NCBI GenBank assembly: GCA_017987055.1
Contig: JAGNUJ010000035.1
Location: 1 to 14,465 of the forward strand
Source: Giesbergeria sp.
Lineage (GTDB): Bacteria > Pseudomonadota > Gammaproteobacteria > Burkholderiales > Burkholderiaceae_C
Reading direction: 5' to 3'
DNA length: 14,465 nucleotides
Below the pieces are notes generated by a model, which saw nothing but the letters and a program-made list of their open reading frames with translations, searched no databases and was not told where the DNA came from. Shown piece after piece: positions 1 through 6,655 of this stretch (the stretch's first letter is position 1; every line of letters starts with the position of its first letter). Position numbers and translations under genes: made by a program.

Positions 1-7
1 AACCACC

Positions 8-718
8 ATGCCCACCACTGAACTCTCTCCCGGCCTTGTCGTCCAGCGCTTGCCGGCGGCGCAGCGTTTGTCTGACTACAAATTGATTGCGTTTGACATG
101 GACTCGACGCTGATCAACATCGAATGCATCGACGAAATTGCCGATGCCGCCGGGCGCAAGGCCGAGGTGGCAGCGATTACCGAGGCGGCGATGCAGGGCA
201 TCATCACCGACTTCAAAGACAGCCTGCGCCAGCGCGTGGCGATGCTGCGCGGCGTGTCGGCAGCGCATTTAGAAGCGGTTTTTCAAGAGCGTCTGCGCCT
301 CAACCCCGGCGCGCTGGAGCTAATGGCCGCAGCGCGCGCTGCGGGGCTGAAAACGCTGCTGGTCTCGGGCGGCTTTACCTTCTTTTCTGAGCGCGTCAAA
401 GGCCTGCTGGGCATGGACTTTGCCCGCGCCAACCAGCTCGAAGTGGCCGATGGCCTGCTGACTGGCCGGCTGATTGACCAATGCTGGGGCGACATTTGCG
501 ATGGTGCCGAAAAACGCCGCACGCTGCTGGAAGTGGCGTCGCTCTTGGGCATTGACCCGCGCCAAACCATTGCCGTGGGCGACGGTGCCAATGATTTGCC
601 GATGATGGACGCAGCCGGCCTGTCAGTGGCCTACCGCGCCAAACCCAAGGTGCGCGTGCAAGCGCAAGTGGCGATTAACCAAGGCGGGCTGGATCGCCTG
701 CTGGAAGTGCTGCGGTAA
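8..718 (+). CDS. serB: Phosphoserine phosphatase SerB
   Basis: Haloacid dehalogenase-superfamily phosphatase that hydrolyses O-phosphoserine to L-serine, the last step of the phosphorylated serine pathway, in the cytosol. The nucleophile motif DMDSTLI is at residues 30-36, with D30 the expected phospho-acceptor and D32 the general acid. SGGFTFF near residue 120 is HAD motif II, and GDGANDLPM near residue 193 is the Mg-binding acidic motif IV. At 236 aa it is the short form, with only about 25 residues before the HAD core and no room for an N-terminal ACT domain. The start ATG is preceded by only seven bases in this window, so its ribosome site cannot be judged. The stop lies one base from the nsrR stop on the other strand. 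Assignment is from family motifs; confidence is high. Confidence 0.96.
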   Translation: MPTTELSPGLVVQRLPAAQRLSDYKLIAFDMDSTLINIECIDEIADAAGRKAEVAAITEAAMQGIITDFKDSLRQRVAMLRGVSAAHLEAVFQERLRLNPGALELMAAARAAGLKTLLVSGGFTFFSERVKGLLGMDFARANQLEVADGLLTGRLIDQCWGDICDGAEKRRTLLEVASLLGIDPRQTIAVGDGANDLPMMDAAGLSVAYRAKPKVRVQAQVAINQGGLDRLLEVLR

Positions 719-719
719 T

Positions 720-1199
720 TCAGGCTTTTGCAGGCCAAGTTGGCGCGCGGTGCAGCGCAATGACGTTGTTAGCTACGGCGGCAACCTGCGCCTGCGGCGG
801 CATCAAATCAGCTAGCGTCATCGCGTCGAGCACCATAAAAAACGCCTCCATCGCCTCGCCCAACGCGCCTTGCAGACCGCAATGACCTATCAGGCGGCAC
901 TGATTGGTGGTGGCATCAAAGCATTCGACCAAGTTGAAATCGGTCTCGCTCGAGCGCACCAAAGCGCCGACGTTGATGTCCTTGGCTGGCTTCATCAGCC
1001 GCATCCCGCCGCCGCGCCCGCGCGAGGTTTCCAGCAAATTATCAGCCGCCAACTGCTGCACGATTTTGGTCAAGTGGCTGCGCGAAATATCAAAACTCTC
1101 GGCCACCTCGGTGATGGTGATGGGTTGCTCGCGCCCCTCATTGGCGGCGCAGTACATCAGCACCCGCAGCGTGTAGTCCGTCCATTGGGTCAGGCGCAT
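720..1199 (-). CDS. nsrR: Rrf2-family nitric oxide-sensing repressor NsrR
   Basis: Rrf2-family winged-helix regulator of 159 aa. The N-terminus (MRLTQWTDYTLRVLMY) and the helix-turn-helix around residues 28-50 (ITEVAESFDISRSHLTKIV) match NsrR, as does the wing GRGGGMRL at 61-68. Three cysteines, C93, C101 and C107, spaced x7 and x5 within the loop LVECFDATTNQC and following, are the expected Fe-S ligands; NO attack on the cluster relieves repression in characterised NsrR proteins. IscR and RsrR-like proteins have different spacing and flanking residues, so NsrR is preferred. It is divergent from a truncated haemoglobin, which fits an NO-stress role. The start ATG has a ribosome site AAGGG eight bases upstream, and that site sits inside the palindrome at 1204-1218, which would allow autoregulation (inference). 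Confidence 0.9.
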   Translation of the reverse strand: MRLTQWTDYTLRVLMYCAANEGREQPITITEVAESFDISRSHLTKIVQQLAADNLLETSRGRGGGMRLMKPAKDINVGALVRSSETDFNLVECFDATTNQCRLIGHCGLQGALGEAMEAFFMVLDAMTLADLMPPQAQVAAVANNVIALHRAPTWPAKA

Positions 1200-1203
1200 A
1201 GTA

Positions 1204-1218
1204 TTTACCCTTAGTAAA
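1204..1218. promoter_or_regulatory. Palindrome in the nsrR/globin divergent region, candidate operator
   Basis: TTTAC and GTAAA form a perfect 5-bp inverted repeat with a 5-nt spacer. It covers the ribosome site of nsrR on the minus strand and lies about 14 bases upstream of the -35 box of the globin promoter. It does not match the enterobacterial NsrR 11-1-11 consensus well, so assignment to NsrR rests on position only. A second weaker inverted repeat, TCAT-TT-ATGA, lies at 1268-1277 just downstream of the globin -10 box. Confidence 0.4.
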
Positions 1219-1231
1219 AACTTGATATTAC

Positions 1232-1260
1232 TTGCTACAGATTTTAGCCAGCGCTATAAA
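1232..1260 (+). promoter_or_regulatory. Sigma70-type promoter of the truncated haemoglobin gene
   Basis: TTGCTA (1232-1237) and TATAAA (1255-1260) are separated by exactly 17 bases, close to the sigma70 consensus. Transcription would begin near 1267, giving a leader of about 30 nt before the ATG at 1297. The AT-rich stretch contrasts with the GC-rich surroundings. Confidence 0.6.
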
Positions 1261-1296
1261 ACAACCATCATTTATGAATCTTTGTGGGAATTTTTT

Positions 1297-1728
1297 ATGC
1301 GCACACCCCTGCCCAACGAACCCACTGTCCAGAGCCTGACCGAGCTGGTACACAGCTTTTATGCCGACGTGCGCGCCGACCCGCTGCTGAGCCCCGTGTT
1401 TGAGGAGGCACTGCGCGATCGCTGGGAGCCGCACTTGGCGCGCATGGTGGACTTTTGGAGCACGGTGGCGCTGGGCAGCAAGCGCTTTCGCGGCAACGTG
1501 TTTACCAAGCACATGGCGCTGCAAGGCGTAACGCCGGCGCACTTTGCCGCTTGGGTGCGGCTGTGGGGCGAACACACCAACCGCCTGTTTACGCCCGAAG
1601 TGGCGCACGAGCTGCAAACCGCCGCCCACGGCATTGCGCGCAATTTGTTTCTGGGCTACTTTGGCACGCAGCCGACGTTTGCGGGGGACGAAAAAATCCA
1701 GTCCAACGCAGCAGCACAAAACCATTGA
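1297..1728 (+). CDS. Group III truncated haemoglobin
   Basis: Small 2-over-2 haem globin of 143 aa, similar in length to Campylobacter Ctb. Visible landmarks are the B helix FYADVRADPLLSPVF with Y22 (B10), H46 in EPHLARMVDFW (candidate distal E7), H72 in TKHMAL (expected proximal F8 haem ligand) and W90 in AAWVRLW (candidate G8). These residues are the usual group III set. Group III globins bind O2 and NO and are linked to NO or oxygen handling; the divergent NsrR supports the NO link here. An in-frame TTG at 1222 would add 25 residues with no globin similarity and would lie upstream of the predicted transcription start, so the ATG at 1297 is chosen; no strong ribosome site is visible before it. 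Confidence 0.88.
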   Translation: MRTPLPNEPTVQSLTELVHSFYADVRADPLLSPVFEEALRDRWEPHLARMVDFWSTVALGSKRFRGNVFTKHMALQGVTPAHFAAWVRLWGEHTNRLFTPEVAHELQTAAHGIARNLFLGYFGTQPTFAGDEKIQSNAAAQNH

Positions 1729-1746
1729 ATCCGGGCGCTTTTAGAT

Positions 1747-1764
1747 TGTAGTAACATAACTACA
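1747..1764. promoter_or_regulatory. Perfect palindrome upstream of the toxin-antitoxin operon
   Basis: TGTAGT and ACTACA form a 6-bp perfect inverted repeat around AACATA, 24 bases before the antitoxin ATG. Phd/YefM antitoxins and their toxin complexes usually bind such a palindrome over their own promoter, so this is the likely operator. The AT-rich run also provides -10-like hexamers. Confidence 0.6.
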
Positions 1765-1788
1765 TCACATATTCAGTGGGGTATCGCT

Positions 1789-2049
1789 ATGGGTATAACC
1801 ATCACCACCTTGTCCAGCCGCGAGTTCAACCAAGGCGCGAGCGAGGCAAAACGGGCGGCCAATAACGGGCCAGTGTTCATCACAGACCGGGGCCGTCCAG
1901 CCCATGTGCTGATGAGCTTTGCCGAGTACCAGCGCCTTACGCAGCAGCGGCGCAACATTGCCGATGCGCTGGCCATGCCGGGCGCGGCCGACATCGAGTT
2001 TGAGCCGCCACGCGCGAGCATCGACACCCGGCCAGCCGACTTCTCATGA
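1789..2049 (+). CDS. Phd/YefM-family antitoxin
   Basis: Antitoxin of 86 aa. The N-terminal half (ITTLSSREFNQGASEAKRAA, then GPVFITDRGRPAHVLMSFAEYQRL at about residues 29-52) is the Phd/YefM DNA-binding and dimerisation fold. The C-terminal third is short and rich in Pro, Ala and acidic residues, as expected for the disordered tail that occupies a PIN toxin. A GTGGGG ribosome site lies 8 bases before the ATG. Its stop overlaps the toxin start as ATGA, indicating translational coupling. Expected role: neutralise the downstream toxin and repress the operon through the palindrome at 1747-1764. The family call is firm; the partner is inferred from adjacency. Confidence 0.9.
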   Translation: MGITITTLSSREFNQGASEAKRAANNGPVFITDRGRPAHVLMSFAEYQRLTQQRRNIADALAMPGAADIEFEPPRASIDTRPADFS

Positions 2050-2498
2050 TGCTTGTTCTGGACACCAACGTAGTGTCTGAGCTGCGCAAGGTGCGCCTTG
2101 GCAAGGCCGACGCCAACGTCGCGGCATGGGCGCAAAGCGTGGACGCCGCTGACCTGTTTATCTCGGCCATCACCGTCATGGAATTGGAGCTGGGCGTTTT
2201 GTCGCTGGAGCGCAAGGACGCAGCCCAAGGGGCGGTGCTGCGCTTGTGGCTAGAGCAGCAGGTGCTGCCCGAGTTTTCGGGGCGCACGCTGGCGGTGGAT
2301 AGCGCCGTGGCACAACGCTGCGCTCGGCTGCACGTGCCCGACAAACGCGGCGAGCGCGACGCGCTCATCGCAGCCACCGCTTTGGTGCATGGCATGGCGG
2401 TGGTAACGCGCAATACCGCCGATTTCCAACCCACCGGCGTGGCCCTGATCAATCCGTGGGAGTGGAGCGACGTTTGCGGTGCGGGCATAAGGACATAG
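2046..2498 (+). CDS. PIN-domain ribonuclease toxin (VapC/FitB type)
   Basis: Toxin of 150 aa covering a complete PIN domain. Acidic residues expected to hold Mg are visible: D6 in VLDTNVVSEL, E46 in TVMELELGV, D105 in RDALIAATAL and D126 in TRNTADF. The DTNVVSEL opening and the NPW near the C-terminus are characteristic of the VapC/FitB/StbB branch. Characterised members cleave tRNA or rRNA, or in FitB act with the antitoxin at DNA; the target here cannot be read from sequence. It starts at the ATGATG that overlaps the antitoxin stop; the second ATG at 2049 is an equally possible start. The pair is probably an acquired module lying between the globin and metQ genes. All catalytic acids are present, so it appears intact. 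Confidence 0.9.
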   Translation: MMLVLDTNVVSELRKVRLGKADANVAAWAQSVDAADLFISAITVMELELGVLSLERKDAAQGAVLRLWLEQQVLPEFSGRTLAVDSAVAQRCARLHVPDKRGERDALIAATALVHGMAVVTRNTADFQPTGVALINPWEWSDVCGAGIRT

Positions 2499-2571
2499 CG
2501 CGAAACCATTTAGCGCCAGCCCTCTAGCGGCCTAAACTCACGGTTTTCCATTGTCTGAAAGCCACTCAAAA

Positions 2572-3357
2572 ATGTTCAAAAAAACCCTGACCGCCCTCGC
2601 CATTGCCGCTAGCGCCTTTGCCGTACACGCCGAGGAAGTGCTTAAAGTGGCAGCAACTGCCGTGCCGCACGCTGAAATTTTGAACTTCGTCAAACCACAG
2701 CTCAAAACCCAAGGCATTGAGCTGCAAGTGCGCGAATTCAGCGACTACGTGCAACCCAATGCCGCCGTCGAAGACAAGCAGCTGGATGCCAACTTCTTCC
2801 AGCACCAGCCGTACTTGGACAGCTACAACAAAGACCGCAAAAGCAGCTTGGTGACGGTGCCGAACGGCAAAATTCACGTCGAGCCGTTTGGCGCTTACTC
2901 GAAAAAAATCAAAAACATGGCTGATTTGAAGAATGGCGCGCTGGTGGCCATTCCCAACGACCCATCTAACGCCGGGCGCGCTTTGCTGCTGCTGCAAAAG
3001 CAGGGTTTGATTACGCTAAAAGACCCAAAGAACATCACCGCTACGCCGATTGACATCGTCAAAAACCCGAAGAAGCTGAAGTTCCGCGAGCTCGAAGCCG
3101 CCCTGCTGCCGCGCGCGCTCGACGATGTCGATTTGGCGCTGATCAACACCAACTACGCCATCGAAGCCAAGCTCAATCCAACGCAAGACGCTTTGTTCAT
3201 CGAAGACGGCGATTCGCCTTACGTCAACATCATTGCCGCCCGTGCTGACCACGCCAAAGACGCGCGCATCACCAAACTGGTGCAAGCGCTGCGCACGCCT
3301 GAAGTGAAAAAATTCATCCTCGAAAAATACAAAGGCGCGGTGGTTCCGGTGTTCTAA
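2572..3357 (+). CDS. metQ: MetQ/NlpA-family substrate-binding protein
   Basis: Periplasmic binding protein of 261 aa for an ABC importer, in the family of methionine-binding MetQ/NlpA. The signal peptide MFKKTLTALAIAASAFAVHA is followed by EEVLKVAATAVPHAEIL, the start of the mature domain, and the family motifs FSDYVQPNAAV, DANFFQHQPYLD and IPNDPSNAGRAL follow. There is no lipobox cysteine, so it should be a soluble periplasmic protein rather than the usual lipoprotein. An in-frame TTG at 2551 would put seven polar residues before the signal peptide, so the ATG is chosen. A CCTAAACT -10-like box lies at 2531-2538. No MetN ATPase or MetI permease gene is adjacent in this window, so the partner is elsewhere. 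Substrate is probably D/L-methionine, by family. Confidence 0.88.
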   Translation: MFKKTLTALAIAASAFAVHAEEVLKVAATAVPHAEILNFVKPQLKTQGIELQVREFSDYVQPNAAVEDKQLDANFFQHQPYLDSYNKDRKSSLVTVPNGKIHVEPFGAYSKKIKNMADLKNGALVAIPNDPSNAGRALLLLQKQGLITLKDPKNITATPIDIVKNPKKLKFRELEAALLPRALDDVDLALINTNYAIEAKLNPTQDALFIEDGDSPYVNIIAARADHAKDARITKLVQALRTPEVKKFILEKYKGAVVPVF

Positions 3358-3376
3358 ATTGGCCTAAAAGCCCCTG

Positions 3377-3404
3377 AAAAAGCGCTGCGGGTCAGCGCTT
3401 TTTT
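3377..3404 (+). terminator. Rho-independent terminator of metQ
   Basis: AAAAAGCGCTG, loop CGGGT, CAGCGCTTTTTT: an 11-bp perfect stem with a U-tract, 20 bases after the metQ stop. A-tract and T-tract flanks would let it act in both directions between the convergent metQ and DUF3820 genes. Confidence 0.9.
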
Positions 3405-3460
3405 GTTGGCTGGCGCAATGCGCGGCGGCTGCCAGCGCCACTGCCCGCTAGAGAAACCCT

Positions 3461-3517
3461 AAAAAGTGAGCTACTAGCGCACGTATCTAAAGGGCTAGAG
3501 GCTGATTTGGCTACTTT
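3461..3517. repeat. Dispersed intergenic repeat, copy A
   Basis: Begins AAAAAGTGAGCTACTAGCGC and ends GGCTACTTTTT, so the ends are complementary. The core AGCTACTAGCGCACGT at 3469-3484 is one base different from the cores at 6662-6677 and 12881-12896. It runs into the 3' end of the DUF3820 gene, whose TAG stop and last Lys codons come from the repeat. With the terminator at 3377-3404 it fills the convergent metQ/DUF3820 gap; the rest of 3405-3460 shows nothing recognisable. Confidence 0.75.
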
Positions 3518-3732
3518 TTCGCGCGCAGCGGCTTGAGCAAGTCGGACAGGCCGTTGTGGTCAATCTCGTGCATCAACGCCAGCAGACGGCCAATGTCGCC
3601 GCGCGGAAAGCCGGTGCGGGCAAACCAATTCAAATAATCGCCCGGCAGGTCGGCAATCGGGCGGCCTTGGTATTTGCCGTAGGGCATGGCCACCGTCACT
3701 AGCCTCTGTAGTTGCTCTGCGCCCATTGCCAT
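3511..3732 (-). CDS. DUF3820-family protein
   Basis: Small protein of 73 aa. The MPYGKYQGRPIADLPGDYLNWF segment (residues 16-37) and the tail HEIDHNGLSDLLKPL are characteristic of DUF3820, a family once described as a putative quorum-sensing-regulated virulence factor. No catalytic motif is evident and the molecular function is unknown to me. A ribosome site AGAGG lies 7 bases before the ATG and begins right after the stop of the upstream yciH-like gene, 11 nt away, so the two are almost certainly one operon. The last codons overlap the dispersed repeat at 3461-3517. Confidence 0.82.
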   Translation of the reverse strand: MAMGAEQLQRLVTVAMPYGKYQGRPIADLPGDYLNWFARTGFPRGDIGRLLALMHEIDHNGLSDLLKPLRAKK

Positions 3733-3743
3733 CTTTAACCTCT

Positions 3744-4109
3744 TTAGCCGCCAGCGCGTTTGACGCGGTAGCCCTGCGCTTTCAGGCTTTCGATGACGCG
3801 CTCGACATGGTCGCCTTGCACTTCGATCACGCCGTCTTTGACGGTGCCGCCGCTGCCGCAAGCGGTTTTCAGCATTTTCCCCAGCGCCACCAGCTCGTCT
3901 GGCGCCAACGGCACGCCTTTGACCAGCGTCACCGCCTTGCCGCCGCGCCCTTTGGTTTGGCGCGACACGCGCACGGTGCCGTCGCCCGCCGCCACAGCAG
4001 CCGCAGCCGCCGCTTTGCACACGCACTGCGCCTTGGGCTGGCGGCAGTCGGGACACATGCGCCCCGCATCGGTGGAGTAAACGAGTCCGCCCAAATCACT
4101 CAAACGCAT
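3744..4109 (-). CDS. yciH: SUI1/eIF1-like translation factor YciH
   Basis: Protein of 121 aa of the bacterial SUI1/YciH family, related to eukaryotic initiation factor eIF1. The N-terminal 35 residues carry CPDC and CVC pairs (C19, C22, C29, C31), a possible small zinc knuckle found in many YciH proteins. An alanine-rich linker leads to the SUI1 domain from about residue 43 to 118, with SRQTKGRGGKAVTLVKGV and the KTACGSGGTVKDGVIEVQGDH signature. In E. coli YciH influences initiation fidelity and 30S subunit behaviour under stress; a similar role here is inference. AGGA lies 10 bases upstream of the ATG. It leads an operon with the DUF3820 gene and is divergent from rhlE. Confidence 0.92.
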   Translation of the reverse strand: MRLSDLGGLVYSTDAGRMCPDCRQPKAQCVCKAAAAAAVAAGDGTVRVSRQTKGRGGKAVTLVKGVPLAPDELVALGKMLKTACGSGGTVKDGVIEVQGDHVERVIESLKAQGYRVKRAGG

Positions 4110-4185
4110 GGCGCTGCTGTCCTAGTAGTTAACAAAAGTGCTGATTATCCGGTTGCGCAGCCCGCTGGCGCACAATTGCCGGTCA

Positions 4186-4209
4186 CAGGCAGTGCGCCTG
4201 CATTTTTTT
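4186..4209 (+). terminator. Terminator-like hairpin in the rhlE leader
   Basis: CAGGC, loop AGTGC, GCCTG, followed after two bases by seven T. It lies 32 bases upstream of the rhlE ATG on the same strand. No plus-strand gene lies between metQ and rhlE, so it either ends antisense or unannotated transcription or acts as an attenuator of rhlE. The stem is only 5 bp, so strength is uncertain. Confidence 0.45.
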
Positions 4210-4240
4210 GCGCTTTTTTGAGCGCCTCTATAGCTACACC

Positions 4241-5542
4241 ATGCCTTTTGCTTCCCTCGGGCTTTCCCCGGCGCTCGCCCGCGCTGCTACTGAACTGGGC
4301 TTTACCGCGCCCACGCCCATCCAAACCGAGGCCATTCCGGCCGTGCTGCGCGGCGCTGACGTCTGGGCTTCGGCGCAAACCGGCTCGGGCAAAACCGCCG
4401 CGTTTGCCCTGCCGGCGCTGCAACGCCACCAAGATGCGGCTTTATCCCAGCGCCCCGGCGGCGGCGCACGGCGCGTACACACGCTGGTCATAGCTCCGAC
4501 GCGCGAGCTGGCCGCCCAAGTCGGCGAAGTCCTGCGCAGCCTTGGCCAGCATTTGGCGCAAACGCCCAAAGTGGCGGTGGTGTTTGGCGGCGTCTCCATC
4601 AACCCGCAAATGATGGCGCTGCGCGGCGGTGCCGACATCGTCGTTGCCACCCCGGGGCGTCTGCTGGATTTGGTCGAGCACAACGCCCTGAAGCTCGCCA
4701 GCGTGCAGCTGTTGGTGCTGGACGAGGCCGACCGCCTGCTCGACTTGGGCTTTGCCGACGAGCTCAACCGCGTGCTCGCTCTGCTGCCAACGCAGCGGCA
4801 AACGCTGTTTTTCTCGGCCACCTTTCCCGCTAGCGTTGAAGCGCTGGCGGCCAGCCTGCTGAGGGAGCCAGTGCGCATCGAAGTCGCGCCAACCGAAGCC
4901 AGCCAAGGCAGCGCCACCATCTTGCAACGCGCCATCGCCGTGGACGACAAACGCCGTACGCAACTGCTGCTGCAACTCATCAAAGACGAAGGTTGGGAGC
5001 GCGTGCTGGTGTTCGTCGCCACCAAATACACCGCCGAGCACGTGGCCGAAAAGCTCTACCGCGCCAAGGTGTTTGCCACGCCTTTTCACGGTGATTTAAG
5101 CCAAGGCGCGCGCACGCAAGTGCTGGATGAGTTCAAGGCCGACCGCTGGCAAGTGGTGGTGACGACCGACTTGGCCGCGCGCGGCATCGACATTGCGCAG
5201 CTGCCGGTGGTGGTTAACTACGACCTGCCGCGCTCTGCCGTGGATTACATCCACCGCATTGGCCGCACCGGCCGCGCCGGCGAAAGTGGCTTGGCCGTCA
5301 GCTTGGTCACGCCAGCCAGCGAGGCGCATTGGCATTTGATTGAAAAACGCCAAGGCCTGAGCCTGCCGCTAGAACACATCGCCGGCTTTGAGCCGCTGGA
5401 AGTAGCGCCGCCAGCGCCGCCAGCGCAGCCCGGCAGTGGCAATGGCGGCGTCAAGGGTGTGCGTCCCAGTAAAAAGGACAAGCTGCGCGCGGCGGCGGCG
5501 CTGGCAGCCAAAGCGGCGCACGCGTCAGGCGCGCCCGAATAA
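4241..5542 (+). CDS. rhlE: DEAD-box ATP-dependent RNA helicase, RhlE-type
   Basis: RNA helicase of 433 aa with all core motifs: Q motif with F3 and the PTPIQ at 25-29, motif I AQTGSGKT (45-52), Ia PTREL (86-90), Ib TPGR (137-140), DEAD (161-164), SAT (192-194), and HRIGRTGR with ARGID in the second RecA domain. These proteins remodel structured RNA in ribosome assembly and mRNA turnover, often in the cold. The C-terminal extension after GFEPLEV is short, Pro then Lys/Ala-rich, and resembles RhlE rather than the RNA-binding domains of DbpA or DeaD. An in-frame TTG at 4208 lies within the T-tract of the hairpin at 4186-4209, so the ATG at 4241 is chosen. Its stop is two bases from that of the convergent DUF6172 gene. 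Confidence 0.93.
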   Translation: MPFASLGLSPALARAATELGFTAPTPIQTEAIPAVLRGADVWASAQTGSGKTAAFALPALQRHQDAALSQRPGGGARRVHTLVIAPTRELAAQVGEVLRSLGQHLAQTPKVAVVFGGVSINPQMMALRGGADIVVATPGRLLDLVEHNALKLASVQLLVLDEADRLLDLGFADELNRVLALLPTQRQTLFFSATFPASVEALAASLLREPVRIEVAPTEASQGSATILQRAIAVDDKRRTQLLLQLIKDEGWERVLVFVATKYTAEHVAEKLYRAKVFATPFHGDLSQGARTQVLDEFKADRWQVVVTTDLAARGIDIAQLPVVVNYDLPRSAVDYIHRIGRTGRAGESGLAVSLVTPASEAHWHLIEKRQGLSLPLEHIAGFEPLEVAPPAPPAQPGSGNGGVKGVRPSKKDKLRAAAALAAKAAHASGAPE

Positions 5543-5544
5543 GC

Positions 5545-5886
5545 TCAGTCGTCGTCGCCTTCGTCAGCATCGGCATCAGCGTGCATCTCAGCGGCCTTGG
5601 CCGGCGGCGCTTGGCGCGTGCCGTGGCAGGACAAGATTTCCATATAAAACTGCGTGCCGCCCTCTTTGACCAGCACATCAATCAGGCCAATCAGCTCGCC
5701 GACGCGGGCGGGCTGGGCGGTCGCTTCGGTCGCGCCGAATTTACAGTTGAAGTCCCAATAGTCCACGCCTTCGGGCAGGGTGCGGCTGCGTTCGCGCTTG
5801 AGGTACTTGCGGATTTCGTGCTTGGTGGCGTCGAGGACGCGGTCGGGGTTTTTGCCTTCGGGGCGGAGTTGGAATGTTTTACGCAT
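5545..5886 (-). CDS. DUF6172-family protein
   Basis: Protein of 113 aa. The body MRKTFQLRPEGKNPDRVLDATKH, then EIRKYLKRERSRTLPEGVDYWDF, corresponds to the small conserved family DUF6172, common in Proteobacteria. It is basic and aromatic in the N-terminal half. The last 25 residues are a low-complexity acidic tail (HADADADEGDDD) that looks variable. There is no signal peptide, membrane segment or recognised catalytic motif; function is unknown. It is convergent with rhlE (2-nt gap) and divergent from the exonuclease gene. Confidence 0.85.
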   Translation of the reverse strand: MRKTFQLRPEGKNPDRVLDATKHEIRKYLKRERSRTLPEGVDYWDFNCKFGATEATAQPARVGELIGLIDVLVKEGGTQFYMEILSCHGTRQAPPAKAAEMHADADADEGDDD

Positions 5887-6046
5887 GATTTTTTGGTCTT
5901 TCAGGGGGCGGAGAAATCGCCCTCAATGGACGGCTACCGGGGCGTGATTATCGGCTGTGCCAGCAAAGCCCACGCAAGACGGCGCGCAAGACAGCCAAAG
6001 ACAGCCAAAGTGCCGCTATCCTGCGACACGACTTTTTTGGCATTGC
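5887..6046. other. Divergent intergenic region with a 10-bp tandem duplication
   Basis: ACAGCCAAAG occurs twice in tandem at 5991-6010. The region should hold both the DUF6172 and exonuclease promoters, but no convincing -35/-10 pair or operator is visible to me. Confidence 0.5.
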
Positions 6047-6655
6047 ATGAACTCCACCCTCCCCACCCCCAGCAAAGAGCAGATTGCGCTGCTCGAGCCG
6101 TTTGACCACCTCGGCCTTGACCGCATCAGCTTGGTCAGCACCGCCCAGCAGGCCGACCAAGCCTGCGCCGCGCTGGCCGATGCCGCCGTCTGGGGCTTTG
6201 ATACCGAATCGAAGCCGACGTTTGTCAAAGACCAAGCCTCTGACGGCCCGCACATCGTGCAGCTCTCCACGCTGGAGCGCGCTTGGGTGTTTCAACTGCA
6301 CGACGCCGGTTGCCGCGCGCGGGTGTCCGAGCTGCTGGCACTGCGCGGCGTGACCAAAGCCGGCTTTGGTTTGGGCGACGACCGCAAGCGCATCGACGCC
6401 AAACTGGGCGTCGATGTGGCCGGTCTGTTGGAGCTCAACAGCGTTTTTCGCCAGCGCGGCTACAGAAAAGACATGGGCGTCAAAGGCGCGGTGGCGGTGC
6501 TGTTTCAGCAGCGCTTTGCCAAGTCGAAAAAGGCGGCAACCTCCAACTGGGCCAATCCGCAGTTGACCGCATCGCAGCTGCTCTACGCCGCCAACGACGC
6601 TTACGCCGCGGCGCGGGTGTTTGCCGCGCTGGGCAAGATAGAAGCCATCGATTAA
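6047..6655 (+). CDS. DEDDy 3'-5' exonuclease, RNase D/WRN-exonuclease-like
   Basis: Single-domain exonuclease of 202 aa. Exo I is WGFDTESKPTF with D52 and E54; Exo II is GFGLGDDRKRID with D111 or D112; Exo III is YAANDAYAA with Y180 and D184, the Y-x3-D of the DEDDy subclass. NPQLTASQLLYAANDAY is typical of the family. It lacks the C-terminal HRDC domain of true RNase D, so it belongs with stand-alone 3'-5' exonucleases; whether it acts on RNA or DNA cannot be read. The ATG at 6047 is chosen because an upstream in-frame ATG at 5957 would translate the tandem repeat region into low-complexity sequence. Its TAA stop overlaps the first bases of the palindromic repeat at 6654-6745. Confidence 0.9.
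   Translation: MNSTLPTPSKEQIALLEPFDHLGLDRISLVSTAQQADQACAALADAAVWGFDTESKPTFVKDQASDGPHIVQLSTLERAWVFQLHDAGCRARVSELLALRGVTKAGFGLGDDRKRIDAKLGVDVAGLLELNSVFRQRGYRKDMGVKGAVAVLFQQRFAKSKKAATSNWANPQLTASQLLYAANDAYAAARVFAALGKIEAID

Noticed and set aside
1228..1725. A 165-codon minus-strand open frame over the globin
   Set aside because: Shadow of the truncated haemoglobin, whose haem residues are in order on the plus strand.
3726..4493. A 255-codon plus-strand open frame across yciH, the intergenic gap and the start of rhlE
   Set aside because: It crosses two well-supported genes in other frames and contains a T-tract hairpin; no recognisable domain.
4234..5031. A 265-codon minus-strand open frame
   Set aside because: Antisense to rhlE with its complete helicase motifs; the translation is Ser/Arg/Ala-rich with no family pattern.
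5991..6010. Start of a CRISPR or satellite array
   Set aside because: Only two 10-bp copies with no spacers and no further units.
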